A program made the translations under genes and the position numbers. Positions 1-8,024 of a stretch of 64,000 bases of DNA are shown here, one piece after another. Source of the stretch: Mycobacterium sp. ACS4054 (GTDB taxonomy: Bacteria; Actinomycetota; Actinomycetes; Mycobacteriales; Mycobacteriaceae); contig NZ_LZHV01000036.1 in NCBI RefSeq assembly GCF_001667275.1, positions 62,001 through 126,000 on the forward strand. The letters are read 5' to 3'. The notes under the pieces were generated by a model. It ran no database searches. It was not told where the DNA came from and saw only the letters and a list, made by a program, of their open reading frames with translations. Numbering within the stretch: position 1 is the first letter of the stretch; each line of letters starts with the position of its first letter.

Positions 1-213
1 ACCCTCGACGAATTGCTGGACTCGTGGACCACCGGCTACCTCGGCCTGCACCGCAAACCCATCGTCCTGCTCGATCCGTTCGGGCATTACGAGGGCCTGT
101 CGACCTGGCTGTGCGGGCTGCTCGACAGCGGCTACGTCGGGCAGCCGGCGATGGACCGGTTGTTGCTGGTCGACAAGGTGAGCGCCGCCCTGGAGGCCTG
201 CGCGCCCGAATGA
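1..213 (+). CDS. LOG-family protein, 3' end only (Rv1205-like)
   Basis: Only the last 70 residues lie in the window; the reading frame is open from base 1 to TGA at 211-213. The visible part (DELLDSWTTGYLGLHRKPI, then LLDPFGHYEGL) looks like the C-terminal part of LOG-type, lysine-decarboxylase-like proteins. Members of that family release cytokinin-type bases from their ribotides. The Mtb orthologue Rv1205 lies immediately before fadD6, as here. The PGGxGTxxE motif that would confirm the family lies upstream of the window. The assignment therefore rests on context and C-terminal similarity recalled from memory. Confidence 0.75.
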   Translation, partial: TLDELLDSWTTGYLGLHRKPIVLLDPFGHYEGLSTWLCGLLDSGYVGQPAMDRLLLVDKVSAALEACAPE

Positions 214-271
214 GTGCGCGGCCCCTACTAGGCTGACCGCCGGATTTGTTTACGCAGAATCGAGGGATGAC

Positions 272-2056
272 GTGGCCGATCACGACGGGGGAGCGCGCAC
301 GGCGGTCAAACTGACCGATATCGCATCTCGGGCGCCGCGCCTGCTGGCCGATTTCCCGGCGATCGTGCGGGGGGCGAGGACGGGGCTGCTGGCCCAGCCG
401 GGCTCGAAGAAGTCGATCGGCACGGTGTTCCAGGAACGGGCCGCCCGCTACGGCGACCGTGTCTTCCTGCGGTTCGGCGACCAGCAACTCACCTACCGCG
501 ACGCCAACGCCACCGCCAACAGGTACGCCGCGGTGTTGGCCGCGCACGGCGTCGGCCACGGCGACGTCGTCGCGATCATGCTGCGCAACTCGCCCAACGC
601 GGTGCTGGCGATGCTGGCGGCGGTCAAGTGCGGCGCGGTCGCCGGCATGCTCAACTACCACCAGCGCGGCGAGGTGCTGGCGCACAGCCTGGGCCTGCTG
701 AAGGCCAAGGTCCTGATCGCCGAGACCGACCTCGTCAGCGCGGTGGCCGAGTGCGGCGGCTCGGGCGACACGGAGACGATGACCGTCGAAGACCTGGAGC
801 GACTCGCCGCGAGCGCCCCGGCCACCAACCCCGCCTCGGCGTCGGCCGTGCAGGCCAGGGACACCGCGTTCTACATCTTCACTTCGGGCACAACGGGTTT
901 CCCCAAGGCCAGCGTGATGACCCACCTGCGGTGGCTGAAGGCGCTCGCGGCGTTCGGCGGCATCGGGCTGCGGCTGAAGAGCTCCGACACCCTGTACAGC
1001 TGCCTGCCGCTGTACCACAACAACGCGTTGACGGTCGCGCTCTCGTCGGTGATCAACTCCGGGGCCACGCTGGCGCTGGGCAAGTCGTTCTCGGCGTCGA
1101 AGTTCTGGGACGAGGTGATCGCCGCGGAAGCCACCGCGTTCATCTACATCGGCGAGATCTGCCGGTACCTGCTCAACCAGCCGCGCAAGCCCACCGACCG
1201 CGCGCACCGGGTGCGGGTGATCGCGGGCAACGGGCTGCGCCCCGAGATCTGGGACGAGTTCACCAGCCGGTTCGACATCGCCCGGGTCTGCGAGTTCTAT
1301 GCCTCCAGCGAGGGCAACACCGCGTTCATCAACATCTTCAACGTGCCGCGCACCACCGGCGTCTTCCCGATGCCGCTGGCCTACGTGGAGTACGACCCCG
1401 ACACCGGAGCCCCGCTGCGCGACGACAACGGGCGGGTCCGGCGGGTGCCGCCGGGGGAGCCCGGCCTGCTGCTCAGCAAGGTCAACCGGCTGCAGCCGTT
1501 CGACGGCTACACCGACAAGGAGTCGAGCGAGAAGAAGCTGGTGCGCAACGCCTTCCGCGAGGGCGACGTGTGGTTCAACTCCGGCGACGTGATGAGCCCG
1601 CAGGGCATGGGTCACGCCGCGTTCGTCGACCGCCTCGGCGACACCTTCCGGTGGAAGGGGGAGAACGTCGCCACCACGCAGGTCGAGGCGGCGTTGGCCT
1701 CCGACGAGTCCGTCGAGGAGTGCACGGTGTTCGGGGTCGAGATTCCCCGCACCGGCGGCCGGGCCGGGATGGCCGCGGTCAAGCTGCGCGACGGCGCCGA
1801 GTTCGACGGCAAGTCCCTGGCCGCCGCGGTGTACGGCCAGCTGCCCGCCTACGCGTTGCCGCTGTTCGTGCGGGTGGTCAAGTCGCTCGAGCACACCACG
1901 ACGTTCAAGAGCCGCAAGGTCGAGCTGCGCGAGCAGGCCTACGGCTCCGACATCGAGGACCCGTTGTACGTGCTGGCCGGCCGCGACGAGGGCTACGTGC
2001 CCTACTACGACGAATACCCCGACGAAGTGGCCGACGGTAAGCGCCCCAAGGGCTGA
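272..2056 (+). CDS. fadD6: Long-chain fatty-acyl-CoA synthetase FadD6
   Basis: 594 residues. It belongs to the FATP/very-long-chain acyl-CoA synthetase type of adenylate-forming enzymes. It is expected to activate long-chain fatty acids to acyl-CoA through an acyl-adenylate. The AMP-binding P-loop FYIFTSGTTGFPKAS lies at about residues 200-214. The family block FRWKGENVATTQVE lies in the C-terminal part, followed by the FKSRKVELR tail. The GTG start at 272 follows a weak GAGGG and gives the length and N-terminus of Mtb FadD6. The gene stands alone, 58 bp after the LOG-like gene. A pair of short palindromes separates it from folP2. Confidence 0.93.
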   Translation: MADHDGGARTAVKLTDIASRAPRLLADFPAIVRGARTGLLAQPGSKKSIGTVFQERAARYGDRVFLRFGDQQLTYRDANATANRYAAVLAAHGVGHGDVVAIMLRNSPNAVLAMLAAVKCGAVAGMLNYHQRGEVLAHSLGLLKAKVLIAETDLVSAVAECGGSGDTETMTVEDLERLAASAPATNPASASAVQARDTAFYIFTSGTTGFPKASVMTHLRWLKALAAFGGIGLRLKSSDTLYSCLPLYHNNALTVALSSVINSGATLALGKSFSASKFWDEVIAAEATAFIYIGEICRYLLNQPRKPTDRAHRVRVIAGNGLRPEIWDEFTSRFDIARVCEFYASSEGNTAFINIFNVPRTTGVFPMPLAYVEYDPDTGAPLRDDNGRVRRVPPGEPGLLLSKVNRLQPFDGYTDKESSEKKLVRNAFREGDVWFNSGDVMSPQGMGHAAFVDRLGDTFRWKGENVATTQVEAALASDESVEECTVFGVEIPRTGGRAGMAAVKLRDGAEFDGKSLAAAVYGQLPAYALPLFVRVVKSLEHTTTFKSRKVELREQAYGSDIEDPLYVLAGRDEGYVPYYDEYPDEVADGKRPKG

Positions 2057-2058
2057 GT

Positions 2059-2104
2059 GTGCGGCTGGCCGCACGCTCGGCGTCCACTGTGCGGCTGGCC
2101 GCAC
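2059..2104. repeat. Two tandem 16-bp palindromes, 30-bp period
   Basis: The 16-mer GTGCGGCTGGCCGCAC occurs at 2059-2074 and again at 2089-2104. Each copy is a perfect inverted repeat with 7-bp arms around TG. The first copy begins 3 bp after the fadD6 stop codon. It is followed by CACGCTCGGCG, which resembles the end of the 56-bp element at 11973-12028. The block could form hairpins at the end of the fadD6 transcript, but there is no U-tract, so I do not call it an intrinsic terminator. Confidence 0.8.
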
Positions 2105-2153
2105 ATTCGATCCCCAGGCCGCGCCCGGCGCGGTGACCGGGCACCATGGACGT

Positions 2154-3029
2154 GTGCAGTCGACGTTCTGCGGCCGCCCGGTCGCCGGTGATCGCCCGCT
2201 GATCATGGCGATCGTCAATCGCACCCCGGACTCGTTCTACGACAAGGGGGCGACCTTCAGCGACGAGGCCGCCCGCGACGCCGCGCGCCGCGCCATCGCC
2301 GAGGGCGCCGACGTCGTCGACGTCGGCGGCGTCAAAGCCGGACCCGGCCAGGAGGTCGACGCGGGCACCGAGATCGCCCGGTTGATCCCATTCATCGAGT
2401 GGTTGCGCGGCGCCTATCCGGACCAGCTGATCAGCGTCGACACCTGGCGCTCCGAGGTGGCCAAGGTGGCCTGCGCGGCCGGGGCGGACCTGATCAACGA
2501 CACCTGGGGCGGCATCGACCCGGCCCTGGCCGAGGAGCCCGCGGAGTTCGGCGCCGGCCTGGTGTGCTCGCACACCGGCGGCGCGCTGCCCCGGACGCGT
2601 CCGTTCCGGGTGAGCTACGGGACCACCACGCGCGGCGTCGTCGACGACGTCATCCGCCAGGTCACCGCCGCGGCCCAACGCGCGGTCGCCCGCGGGGTGG
2701 CCCGCGACCGGGTGTTGATCGACCCGGCCCACGACTTCGGCAAGAACACCTTCCACGGGCTGCTGCTGTTGCGCCATGTCAGCGATCTTGTTAATACCGG
2801 ATGGCCCGTGCTCATGGCTTTGAGTAACAAGGACTTCGTCGGGGAGACTCTGGGTGTGGAATTGACCGAGCGGCTGGAGGGGACGTTGGCGGCCACCGCG
2901 CTGGCGGCGGCCGCCGGCGCGCGGATGTTTCGGGTGCACGAGGTCGCGGCGACCCGGCGGGTGCTGGAAATGGTGGCCGCCATCCAGGGCGTGCGGGCGC
3001 CGGCGCGCACGGTGAGGGGGCTGGCATGA
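2154..3029 (+). CDS. folP2: Dihydropteroate synthase homologue FolP2
   Basis: 291 residues with a DHPS-type TIM-barrel. Recognisable blocks are IMAIVNRTPDSFYD near the N-terminus, DVGGVKAGPG, ISVDTWRSEVA, LINDTWGG and IDPAHDFGKN. Classical DHPS condenses dihydropterin pyrophosphate with p-aminobenzoate. The mycobacterial FolP2 group is reported to lack detectable DHPS activity, so its real role is unsettled. I chose GTG 2154 because it gives QSTFCGRPVAGDR, matching the conserved N-terminus. An in-frame GTG at 2133 would add seven residues, and neither start has a good ribosome site. The stop overlaps the gpgS start as ATGA, so the two genes are probably translationally coupled. Confidence 0.85.
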   Translation: MQSTFCGRPVAGDRPLIMAIVNRTPDSFYDKGATFSDEAARDAARRAIAEGADVVDVGGVKAGPGQEVDAGTEIARLIPFIEWLRGAYPDQLISVDTWRSEVAKVACAAGADLINDTWGGIDPALAEEPAEFGAGLVCSHTGGALPRTRPFRVSYGTTTRGVVDDVIRQVTAAAQRAVARGVARDRVLIDPAHDFGKNTFHGLLLLRHVSDLVNTGWPVLMALSNKDFVGETLGVELTERLEGTLAATALAAAAGARMFRVHEVAATRRVLEMVAAIQGVRAPARTVRGLA

Positions 3030-4003
3030 CGGCGTCCGACCTGTTCAGCGACGCCGCCGTGCTGGCCGCCGGGCCCGGTGACGCGTGGCTGGCCGATCGC
3101 AGCTGGAACCGTCCGAGCTGGACCCTCGCCGAACTCGAGGCCGCCAAGGCGGGACGGACCATCTCGGTCGTGCTGCCGGCGCTCAACGAAGAGGACACCA
3201 TCGAATCGGTGGTCGACAGCATCTCGCCGCTGGTGGACGGCCTGGTCGACGAGCTGATCGTGCTGGACTCCGGCTCCACCGACGACACCGAGATCCGCGC
3301 CGTCGCCGCCGGCGCCCGCGTCGTCAGCCGGGAGCAGGCCCTACCCGAGGTGCCCGTCCGGCCCGGCAAGGGCGAGGCGCTGTGGCGCTCGCTCGCGGCC
3401 ACCAGCGGCGACATTGTCGTCTTCGTCGACTCGGACCTGATCAGCCCGCACCCGATGTTCGTGCCCTGGCTGGTCGCCCCGCTGCTCACCGGCGACGGCA
3501 TCCACCTGGTCAAGAGCTTCTACCGGCGGCCGCTGCAGGTCGGCTGGTTTGGGGGGGGGGGGGGGACCACCGGCGGCGGACGCGTCACCGAGCTGGTGGC
3601 CCGGCCGTTGCTCGCCGCGCTGCGACCCGAGCTGGGCTGCATCCTGCAGCCGCTCGGCGGGGAGTACGCGGCCACCCGCGAACTGCTCACGTCGGTGCCG
3701 TTCGCGCCCGGGTACGGCGTGGAGATCGGCCTGCTGCTGGACACCTTCGACAAGCTGGGTCTGGAGGCGATCGCCCAGGTCAACCTCGGGGTGCGCGCCC
3801 ACCGCAACCGGCCGCTCGCCGAGCTGGGGGCGATGAGCCGCCAGGTCATCGCGACCATGCTGTCGCGCTGCGGGGTCCCCGACTCCGGGGTCGGGTTGAC
3901 GCAGTTCTTCGCCGACGACCGGGAGGGGTTCGGCTACACCCAGCACACGTCGCCGGTGTCGCTGGCGGACCGCCCGCCCATGACGGTCCTGCGGCCGCGC
4001 TGA
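3026..4003 (+). CDS. gpgS: Glucosyl-3-phosphoglycerate synthase GpgS
   Basis: 325 residues, family GT81. It transfers glucose from a nucleotide sugar to 3-phosphoglycerate, the first step of methylglucose lipopolysaccharide synthesis. Visible motifs are VVLPALNEEDTIESV, VLDSGSTDDTE, the metal-binding DSD at residues 135-137, and VRPGKGEALWRS. The C-terminal region EYAATRELL to GVRAHRNRPL matches the Mtb enzyme. The overlap with folP2 is 4 bp. The anomaly is at residues 172-182. Where homologues carry QVSD followed by a Gly/Ala-rich stretch, this sequence reads QVGWFGGGGGTTGGG, encoded by an uninterrupted run of 15 G. The frame is intact, but this loop is suspect. See the findings. Confidence 0.9.
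   Translation: MTASDLFSDAAVLAAGPGDAWLADRSWNRPSWTLAELEAAKAGRTISVVLPALNEEDTIESVVDSISPLVDGLVDELIVLDSGSTDDTEIRAVAAGARVVSREQALPEVPVRPGKGEALWRSLAATSGDIVVFVDSDLISPHPMFVPWLVAPLLTGDGIHLVKSFYRRPLQVGWFGGGGGTTGGGRVTELVARPLLAALRPELGCILQPLGGEYAATRELLTSVPFAPGYGVEIGLLLDTFDKLGLEAIAQVNLGVRAHRNRPLAELGAMSRQVIATMLSRCGVPDSGVGLTQFFADDREGFGYTQHTSPVSLADRPPMTVLRPR
3551..3565. repeat. Homopolymer of 15 G inside gpgS
   Basis: Fifteen consecutive G residues encode Gly176-Gly180 of GpgS, preceded by the unusual GGCTGGTTT. The length is a multiple of three, so gpgS stays in frame. Any single-base change would truncate the enzyme. It may be a real slippage tract or a sequencing artefact. Confidence 0.95.
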
Positions 4004-4053
4004 GGCCACGCTGGTTCATCGCGGTGTCGGTGGCATAGGGCAGTATCGACGGC

Positions 4054-4401
4054 GTGGCGTTGGTGTTGCTGTACCTGGTCGTGCTGGTGCTGGTGGCGAT
4101 CGTGCTGTTCGGTGCCGCGAGTCTGCTGTTCGGTCGCGGTGAGCAGCTGCCGCCCCTGCCGCGCGGCACGACCGCGACGGTGCTGCCCGCCTACGGGGTG
4201 AGCGGCGCGGACGTCGATGCCGTCAAGTTCACCCAGGTGCTGCGCGGATACAAGACCAGCGAGGTGGACTGGGTGCTGGACCGGCTCGCCCGCGAGCTCG
4301 AGGCGCTGCGCGGCCAGCTGGCCGCGGTCCACGCCCCCGCTGCGGCGGAGGACGAACCCGGGGAACCCGAGGGCGGCGAGGAGCGTCAGGACCAGATGTG
4401 A
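4054..4401 (+). CDS. Membrane-anchored DivIVA-domain protein (Rv1209-like)
   Basis: 115 residues from GTG 4054. One hydrophobic helix spans about residues 2-24 (ALVLLYLVVLVLVAIVLFGA). A short linker is followed by a DivIVA-type segment, VDAVKFTQVLRGYKTSEVDW, continuing into a coiled-coil-like helix (VLDRLARELEALRGQL). The C-terminal tail is acidic and disordered. DivIVA domains recruit proteins to curved or growing membrane, so a role at the cell pole or septum is plausible but inferred. It starts 50 bp after gpgS and its stop overlaps the tagA GTG. Confidence 0.8.
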   Translation: MALVLLYLVVLVLVAIVLFGAASLLFGRGEQLPPLPRGTTATVLPAYGVSGADVDAVKFTQVLRGYKTSEVDWVLDRLARELEALRGQLAAVHAPAAAEDEPGEPEGGEERQDQM

Positions 4402-4976
4402 GCGATGACGGGCTGGTTCGGTGCGGCTGGGCGGTCATTCGGCCCGGACCGGACTTCGAGATGTACCGCGACTACCACGACCAGGAGTGGGGCCGCCCGG
4501 TGCACGACGGGGTGGCGCTGTTCGAGCGGATGAGTCTGGAGGCCTTCCAGAGCGGGTTGTCGTGGCTGATCATCCTGCGCAAGCGGGAGAACTTCCGGCG
4601 CGTCTTCGCCGGGTTCGATTTCGAACGGGTCGCCGGCTACACCGACGCCGACGTGCAGCGGCTGATGGCGGATACCGGAATCGTGCGCAACCGGGCCAAG
4701 ATCGACGCGACGATCGCGAACGCGCGCGCCGCCGCCGAGCTGGGCACCCCGGCGGACCTGTCCAAGCTGCTGTGGTCGTTTGCGCCGGAACCGCGCCCCC
4801 GTCCGGCCGACGGCTCCGAAATCCCCTCGGCCACTGCGGAATCAAAGGCCATGGCCCTCGAGCTCAAGCGGCGCGGCTTCCGCTTCGTCGGCCCGACCAC
4901 CGCCTATGCGTTGATGCAGGCCACCGGGATGGTCGACGACCATATCCGGGGCTGCTGGGTGCCTTCCGCCCGGTGA
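4398..4976 (+). CDS. tagA: DNA-3-methyladenine glycosylase I
   Basis: 192 residues, HhH-superfamily Tag enzyme that excises 3-methyladenine from alkylated DNA. The zinc ligands expected from E. coli Tag are all present: Cys9 (RCGW), His27 (DYHDQEW), and His182 and Cys186 (DDHIRGCW). LEAFQSGLSWLIILRKRENF is the conserved core. The GTG start overlaps the stop of the DivIVA-like gene (ATGTGA). The C-terminus is short: Mtb TagA has about 204 residues. Here the last codons and the TGA lie inside a 21-bp direct repeat (4964-4984), so a repeat element appears to set the end of the protein. Confidence 0.92.
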   Translation: MSDDGLVRCGWAVIRPGPDFEMYRDYHDQEWGRPVHDGVALFERMSLEAFQSGLSWLIILRKRENFRRVFAGFDFERVAGYTDADVQRLMADTGIVRNRAKIDATIANARAAAELGTPADLSKLLWSFAPEPRPRPADGSEIPSATAESKAMALELKRRGFRFVGPTTAYALMQATGMVDDHIRGCWVPSAR

Positions 4977-5041
4977 CGATGCGGGCCGCTGGCGGCCCGC
5001 GGAGGAAGCGGGCAATGTGGTTCCGCCCGGTGACGATGCGG
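4964..5041. repeat. MIRU-like tandem repeat, 57-bp period
   Basis: A 21-bp sequence starting TTCCGCCCGGTGACGATGCG occurs at 4964-4984 and 5021-5041, 57 bp apart. Between the copies lies a strong inverted repeat: 9-bp arms at 4981-4989 and 4992-5000 with a TG centre. The tagA stop is the TGA in GGTGACGATG, and an ATG follows at 4979 in another frame. That frame stays open through the repeat into the DUF3117 gene. A stop/start overlap and a period divisible by three are features described for mycobacterial interspersed repetitive units. Confidence 0.75.
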
Positions 5042-5215
5042 CCCGCAAACCCCCGAGAACCGGGTCTTTGTACAACTCGTGACCTGGATAGGGAACAATG
5101 GAGGCGTGATTTGGCAGTTCGATGTCGGGTATGGCTGGAAAATCGCTGGCGGGGCATGCTCGGCGCCGACCGGGTCCGCAAGGGCGGGCCGGCTCGAACC
5201 TGGAGGGAGCACTCG

Positions 5216-5389
5216 ATGGCGGCGATGAAGCCCCGGACCGGCGACGGTCCTCTGGAAGCAACCAAGGAGGGGCGCGGCATCGTGATGCGGGTACCACTTG
5301 AGGGAGGCGGTCGACTGGTCGTCGAGCTGACGCCCGACGAAGCCGCCGCACTCGGTGACGAACTCAAGGGTGTCACGAGCTCCAGCTGA
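5216..5389 (+). CDS. Small conserved DUF3117 protein (Rv1211-like)
   Basis: 57 residues, starting at ATG 5216 after an excellent ribosome site GGAGGGA (5202-5208). The core GDGPLEATKEGRGIVMRVPL continues into a segment rich in Leu, Val and Glu, and ends LTPDEAAALGDEL. It is a near-invariant actinobacterial small protein of unknown function. No membrane segment, cysteine cluster or catalytic motif is visible. It lies in the 440-bp gap between tagA and the end of glgM, pointing toward glgM. The same frame is open upstream through the repeat, but the ribosome site and conservation favour this start. Confidence 0.85.
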   Translation: MAAMKPRTGDGPLEATKEGRGIVMRVPLEGGGRLVVELTPDEAAALGDELKGVTSSS

Positions 5390-5417
5390 CGCCCGCCGCG
5401 CCCGGCTGCCCGCGGCG

Positions 5418-6581
5418 CTAGGCGCACACCTTTCGGTAGATGTCCAAGGTCTGCTCGGCCACCCGGGCCCAGGAGAATTCCTCGACGCAGCGCTGACGTC
5501 CCGCCTCGCCGTAACGCTTCGCCTTCTCGGGATCGGCGACGAGCTCGTTGACCGCCTCGGCCAGCCGGACCTGGAACCCGGTCTGGTCGCTGGGGTCGTA
5601 ATGCACCAGCGAACCGGTCACCCCGTCGGCCACCACCTCGGGGATCCCGCCGACGTCGGACGCCACCACGGCCGTCGCGCATGCCATCGCTTCCAGGTTC
5701 ACGATGCCGAGTGGTTCGTACACCGAGGGGCACACGAAAACTGTTGCCGCCGATAGTATTTCGCGCAGCTCGCCGATGGGCAGCATGTCCCTGATCCAGA
5801 ACACGCCCTGCCGGTTGTGGGCCAGCCGCGCCACCGCGGACCGGATCTCGTCGGCTATCTCGGGGGTGTCGGGGGCGCCCGCGCAGAGCACGACCTGCAC
5901 CTGCGGATCGAAGTGGTGCGCCGCCGCCACCAAGTGGGCGACGCCCTTCTGCCGGGTGATCCGGCCGACGAATGCGACGGTGGGCCGCTGCGGGTCAACC
6001 CCGAGTTCGGCCAGCACCGACCCCGTTTGCATCGGCCCCGCCGGATGCCAGACGCCGGTGTCGACGCCGTTGCGGATGACGTGCACGACGCTGGGATCCA
6101 GGGCGGGGTAGACCCGCAGAATGTCCTCGCGCATGGCGGAGCTCACCGCGATGACGGCGTCGGCGGCCTGGACCGCGGTGTGCTCCACCCACGTCGACAC
6201 CCGGTAGCCGCCGCCGAGCTGCTCGGCCTTCCACGGCCGCAGCGGCTCGAGCGAATGAGCGGTCAACACGTGCGGGAGGTCGTAGAGCAGCGCGGCCAGG
6301 TGACCGGCCATGCCGGTGTACCAGGTGTGCGAATGCACCACGGTGGCCGCCGATACGGCGTTGGCCATCAGCAGGTCCGAGGACAACGTCGACAGCGCCG
6401 GGTTGGCGCCCTGCAGGCGCGGATCGGGCTGGTGCACGAAGGCGTTCGGCCGCGGCGCGCCCATACAGTGCACGTCGACCGCGCACAGGCGGCGCAATTG
6501 GGCGACCAGTTCCGTGACATGTACCCCGGCTCCCCCGTAGACCTCCGGTGGGTACTCCCGAGTCATCATCGCCACCCGCAT
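5418..6581 (-). CDS. glgM: Maltose-1-phosphate synthase GlgM (annotated glgA)
   Basis: 387 residues, GT4-type glycosyltransferase. In mycobacteria this enzyme joins ADP-glucose to glucose-1-phosphate, making maltose-1-phosphate for the GlgE alpha-glucan pathway. It was formerly called glycogen synthase. The N-terminal REYPPEVYGGAGVHVTEL holds the YGGAG loop (residues 15-19). The C-terminal domain has VGRITRQKGV and the EPLGIVNLEAMA block with the paired glutamates typical of retaining GT-B enzymes. The ATG at 6581 gives exactly the Mtb length. The frame is open 51 codons further upstream only because a 57-bp-period repeat lies there. It is divergent from glgC. Confidence 0.92.
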   Translation of the reverse strand: MRVAMMTREYPPEVYGGAGVHVTELVAQLRRLCAVDVHCMGAPRPNAFVHQPDPRLQGANPALSTLSSDLLMANAVSAATVVHSHTWYTGMAGHLAALLYDLPHVLTAHSLEPLRPWKAEQLGGGYRVSTWVEHTAVQAADAVIAVSSAMREDILRVYPALDPSVVHVIRNGVDTGVWHPAGPMQTGSVLAELGVDPQRPTVAFVGRITRQKGVAHLVAAAHHFDPQVQVVLCAGAPDTPEIADEIRSAVARLAHNRQGVFWIRDMLPIGELREILSAATVFVCPSVYEPLGIVNLEAMACATAVVASDVGGIPEVVADGVTGSLVHYDPSDQTGFQVRLAEAVNELVADPEKAKRYGEAGRQRCVEEFSWARVAEQTLDIYRKVCA

Positions 6582-6606
6582 ACCCGCACGGTAGTTCGGC
6601 GGCGAC

Positions 6607-6683
6607 GAGGCCCGCGAGTCGGGCCGAGAAGACGCCGAATAAATCGAGCCCCCCGGCGGCGGCGAGGCCCGCGAGTCGGGCCG
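6607..6683. repeat. Second 57-bp-period direct repeat, between glgM and glgC
   Basis: The 20-mer GAGGCCCGCGAGTCGGGCCG is found at 6607-6626 and 6664-6683, again exactly 57 bp apart. Each copy holds an inverted repeat: GGCCCG and CGGGCC around CGAGT. The surrounding bases are also similar (GGCGACGAGG versus GGCGGCGAGG). The element occupies much of the 215-bp divergent intergenic region. Read on the minus strand it would add a repeated RPDSRAS peptide to the N-terminus of GlgM if an upstream start were used. Confidence 0.8.
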
Positions 6684-6796
6684 GGTTATGGGTGACCGGC
6701 CGGCGGGACCAAATACCTTGACGGACAGCCGCACAGAACACCGCCAATAGCGCGGTCCCCCTGGCAGCGTCTCCCGAGGGCCGATAGGTTTGACCC

Positions 6797-8011
6797 ATGA
6801 GGGAAGCGCCGCACGTGCTGGGCATTGTCCTGGCCGGGGGTGAGGGCAAGCGACTGTATCCGCTGACCGCGGATCGGGCCAAGCCCGCGGTTCCCTTTGG
6901 CGGCGCCTATCGATTGATCGACTTCGTGCTGTCCAACCTCGTCAACGCCCGCTATTTGCGCATCTGCGTTCTCACTCAGTACAAGTCGCATTCACTGGAC
7001 CGTCACATTTCGCAGAACTGGCGGTTGTCCGGGCTGGCCGGTGAGTACATCACCCCGGTGCCCGCGCAGCAGCGGCTGGGCCCGCGGTGGTACACCGGCT
7101 CCGCCGACGCGATCTACCAGTCGCTCAACCTGATCTACGACGAAGACCCGGACTACATAGTCGTTTTCGGCGCCGACCACGTGTACCGGATGGACCCCGA
7201 GCAGATGGTCCAGTTCCACATCGAAAGCGGGGCGGGTGCGACAGTCGCCGGCATCCGGGTGCCCCGTGGCGAGGCCACCGCATTCGGGTGCATCGACTCC
7301 GACGACTCCGGCCGCATCCGCGATTTCGTGGAGAAGCCGCTCGACCCGCCGGGAACACCCGACGATCCCGACTCGACGTACGTGTCGATGGGCAACTACA
7401 TCTTCACCACCAAGGTGCTCATCGACGCGATCCGCGCGGACGCCGACGACGATCACTCCGATCACGACATGGGCGGTGACATCATCCCGCGCCTGGTGGG
7501 CGACGGGCTGGCGGCGGTGTACGACTTCAGGGACAACGAGGTGCCCGGGGCCACCGATCGCGACCGCGGCTACTGGCGGGACGTGGGGACGCTCGACGCC
7601 TTCTACGACGCGCACATGGACCTGGTGTCGGTCCATCCGGTCTTCAACCTCTACAACAAGCGCTGGCCGATTCGGGGCGAGTCCGAGAACCTGGCGCCGG
7701 CCAAGTTCGTCAACGGCGGCTCGGCGCAGGAGTCGGTCGTCGGGGCCGGCAGCATCATTTCCGCGGCGTCAGTGCGCAATTCGGTGCTGTCGTCCAACGT
7801 CGTGGTCGACGACGGCGCGATCGTGGAGGGCAGCGTGATCATGCCGGGCGCCCGGGTCGGCCGGGGCGCGGTGGTGCGTCACGCCATCCTGGACAAGAAC
7901 GTCGTCGTGGGGCCCGGCGAGATGGTCGGCGTGGACCTGGAGAAGGACCGCGAACGCTTCGCCATCAGCGCCGGCGGTGTGGTCGCGGTGGGCAAGGGCG
8001 TCTGGATCTAG
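6797..8011 (+). CDS. glgC: Glucose-1-phosphate adenylyltransferase
   Basis: 404 residues. It makes ADP-glucose from glucose-1-phosphate and ATP, feeding GlgM next door. The nucleotide-binding loop [11 protein letters not shown] is at residues 14-24 and Lys29 follows in [25 protein letters not shown] holds the metal-binding Asp, and VEKPLDPPG and [18 protein letters not shown] are substrate-site blocks. The C-terminal third has hexapeptide-repeat character ([20 protein letters not shown]) forming the left-handed beta-helix. The length matches the family. The gene is divergent from glgM, so both ends of the pathway share one intergenic region. It is convergent with the next gene, with only 13 bp between. 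Confidence 0.95.
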   Translation: MREAPHVLGIVLAGGEGKRLYPLTADRAKPAVPFGGAYRLIDFVLSNLVNARYLRICVLTQYKSHSLDRHISQNWRLSGLAGEYITPVPAQQRLGPRWYTGSADAIYQSLNLIYDEDPDYIVVFGADHVYRMDPEQMVQFHIESGAGATVAGIRVPRGEATAFGCIDSDDSGRIRDFVEKPLDPPGTPDDPDSTYVSMGNYIFTTKVLIDAIRADADDDHSDHDMGGDIIPRLVGDGLAAVYDFRDNEVPGATDRDRGYWRDVGTLDAFYDAHMDLVSVHPVFNLYNKRWPIRGESENLAPAKFVNGGSAQESVVGAGSIISAASVRNSVLSSNVVVDDGAIVEGSVIMPGARVGRGAVVRHAILDKNVVVGPGEMVGVDLEKDRERFAISAGGVVAVGKGVWI

Positions 8012-8024
8012 CCGCGCCGGGCGG

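Noticed and set aside
1905-2939. Long minus-strand open frame (344 codons) across fadD6-folP2
   Set aside because: Low-complexity Arg/Gly/Ala composition and full overlap with two conserved genes; typical shadow frame in high-GC DNA.
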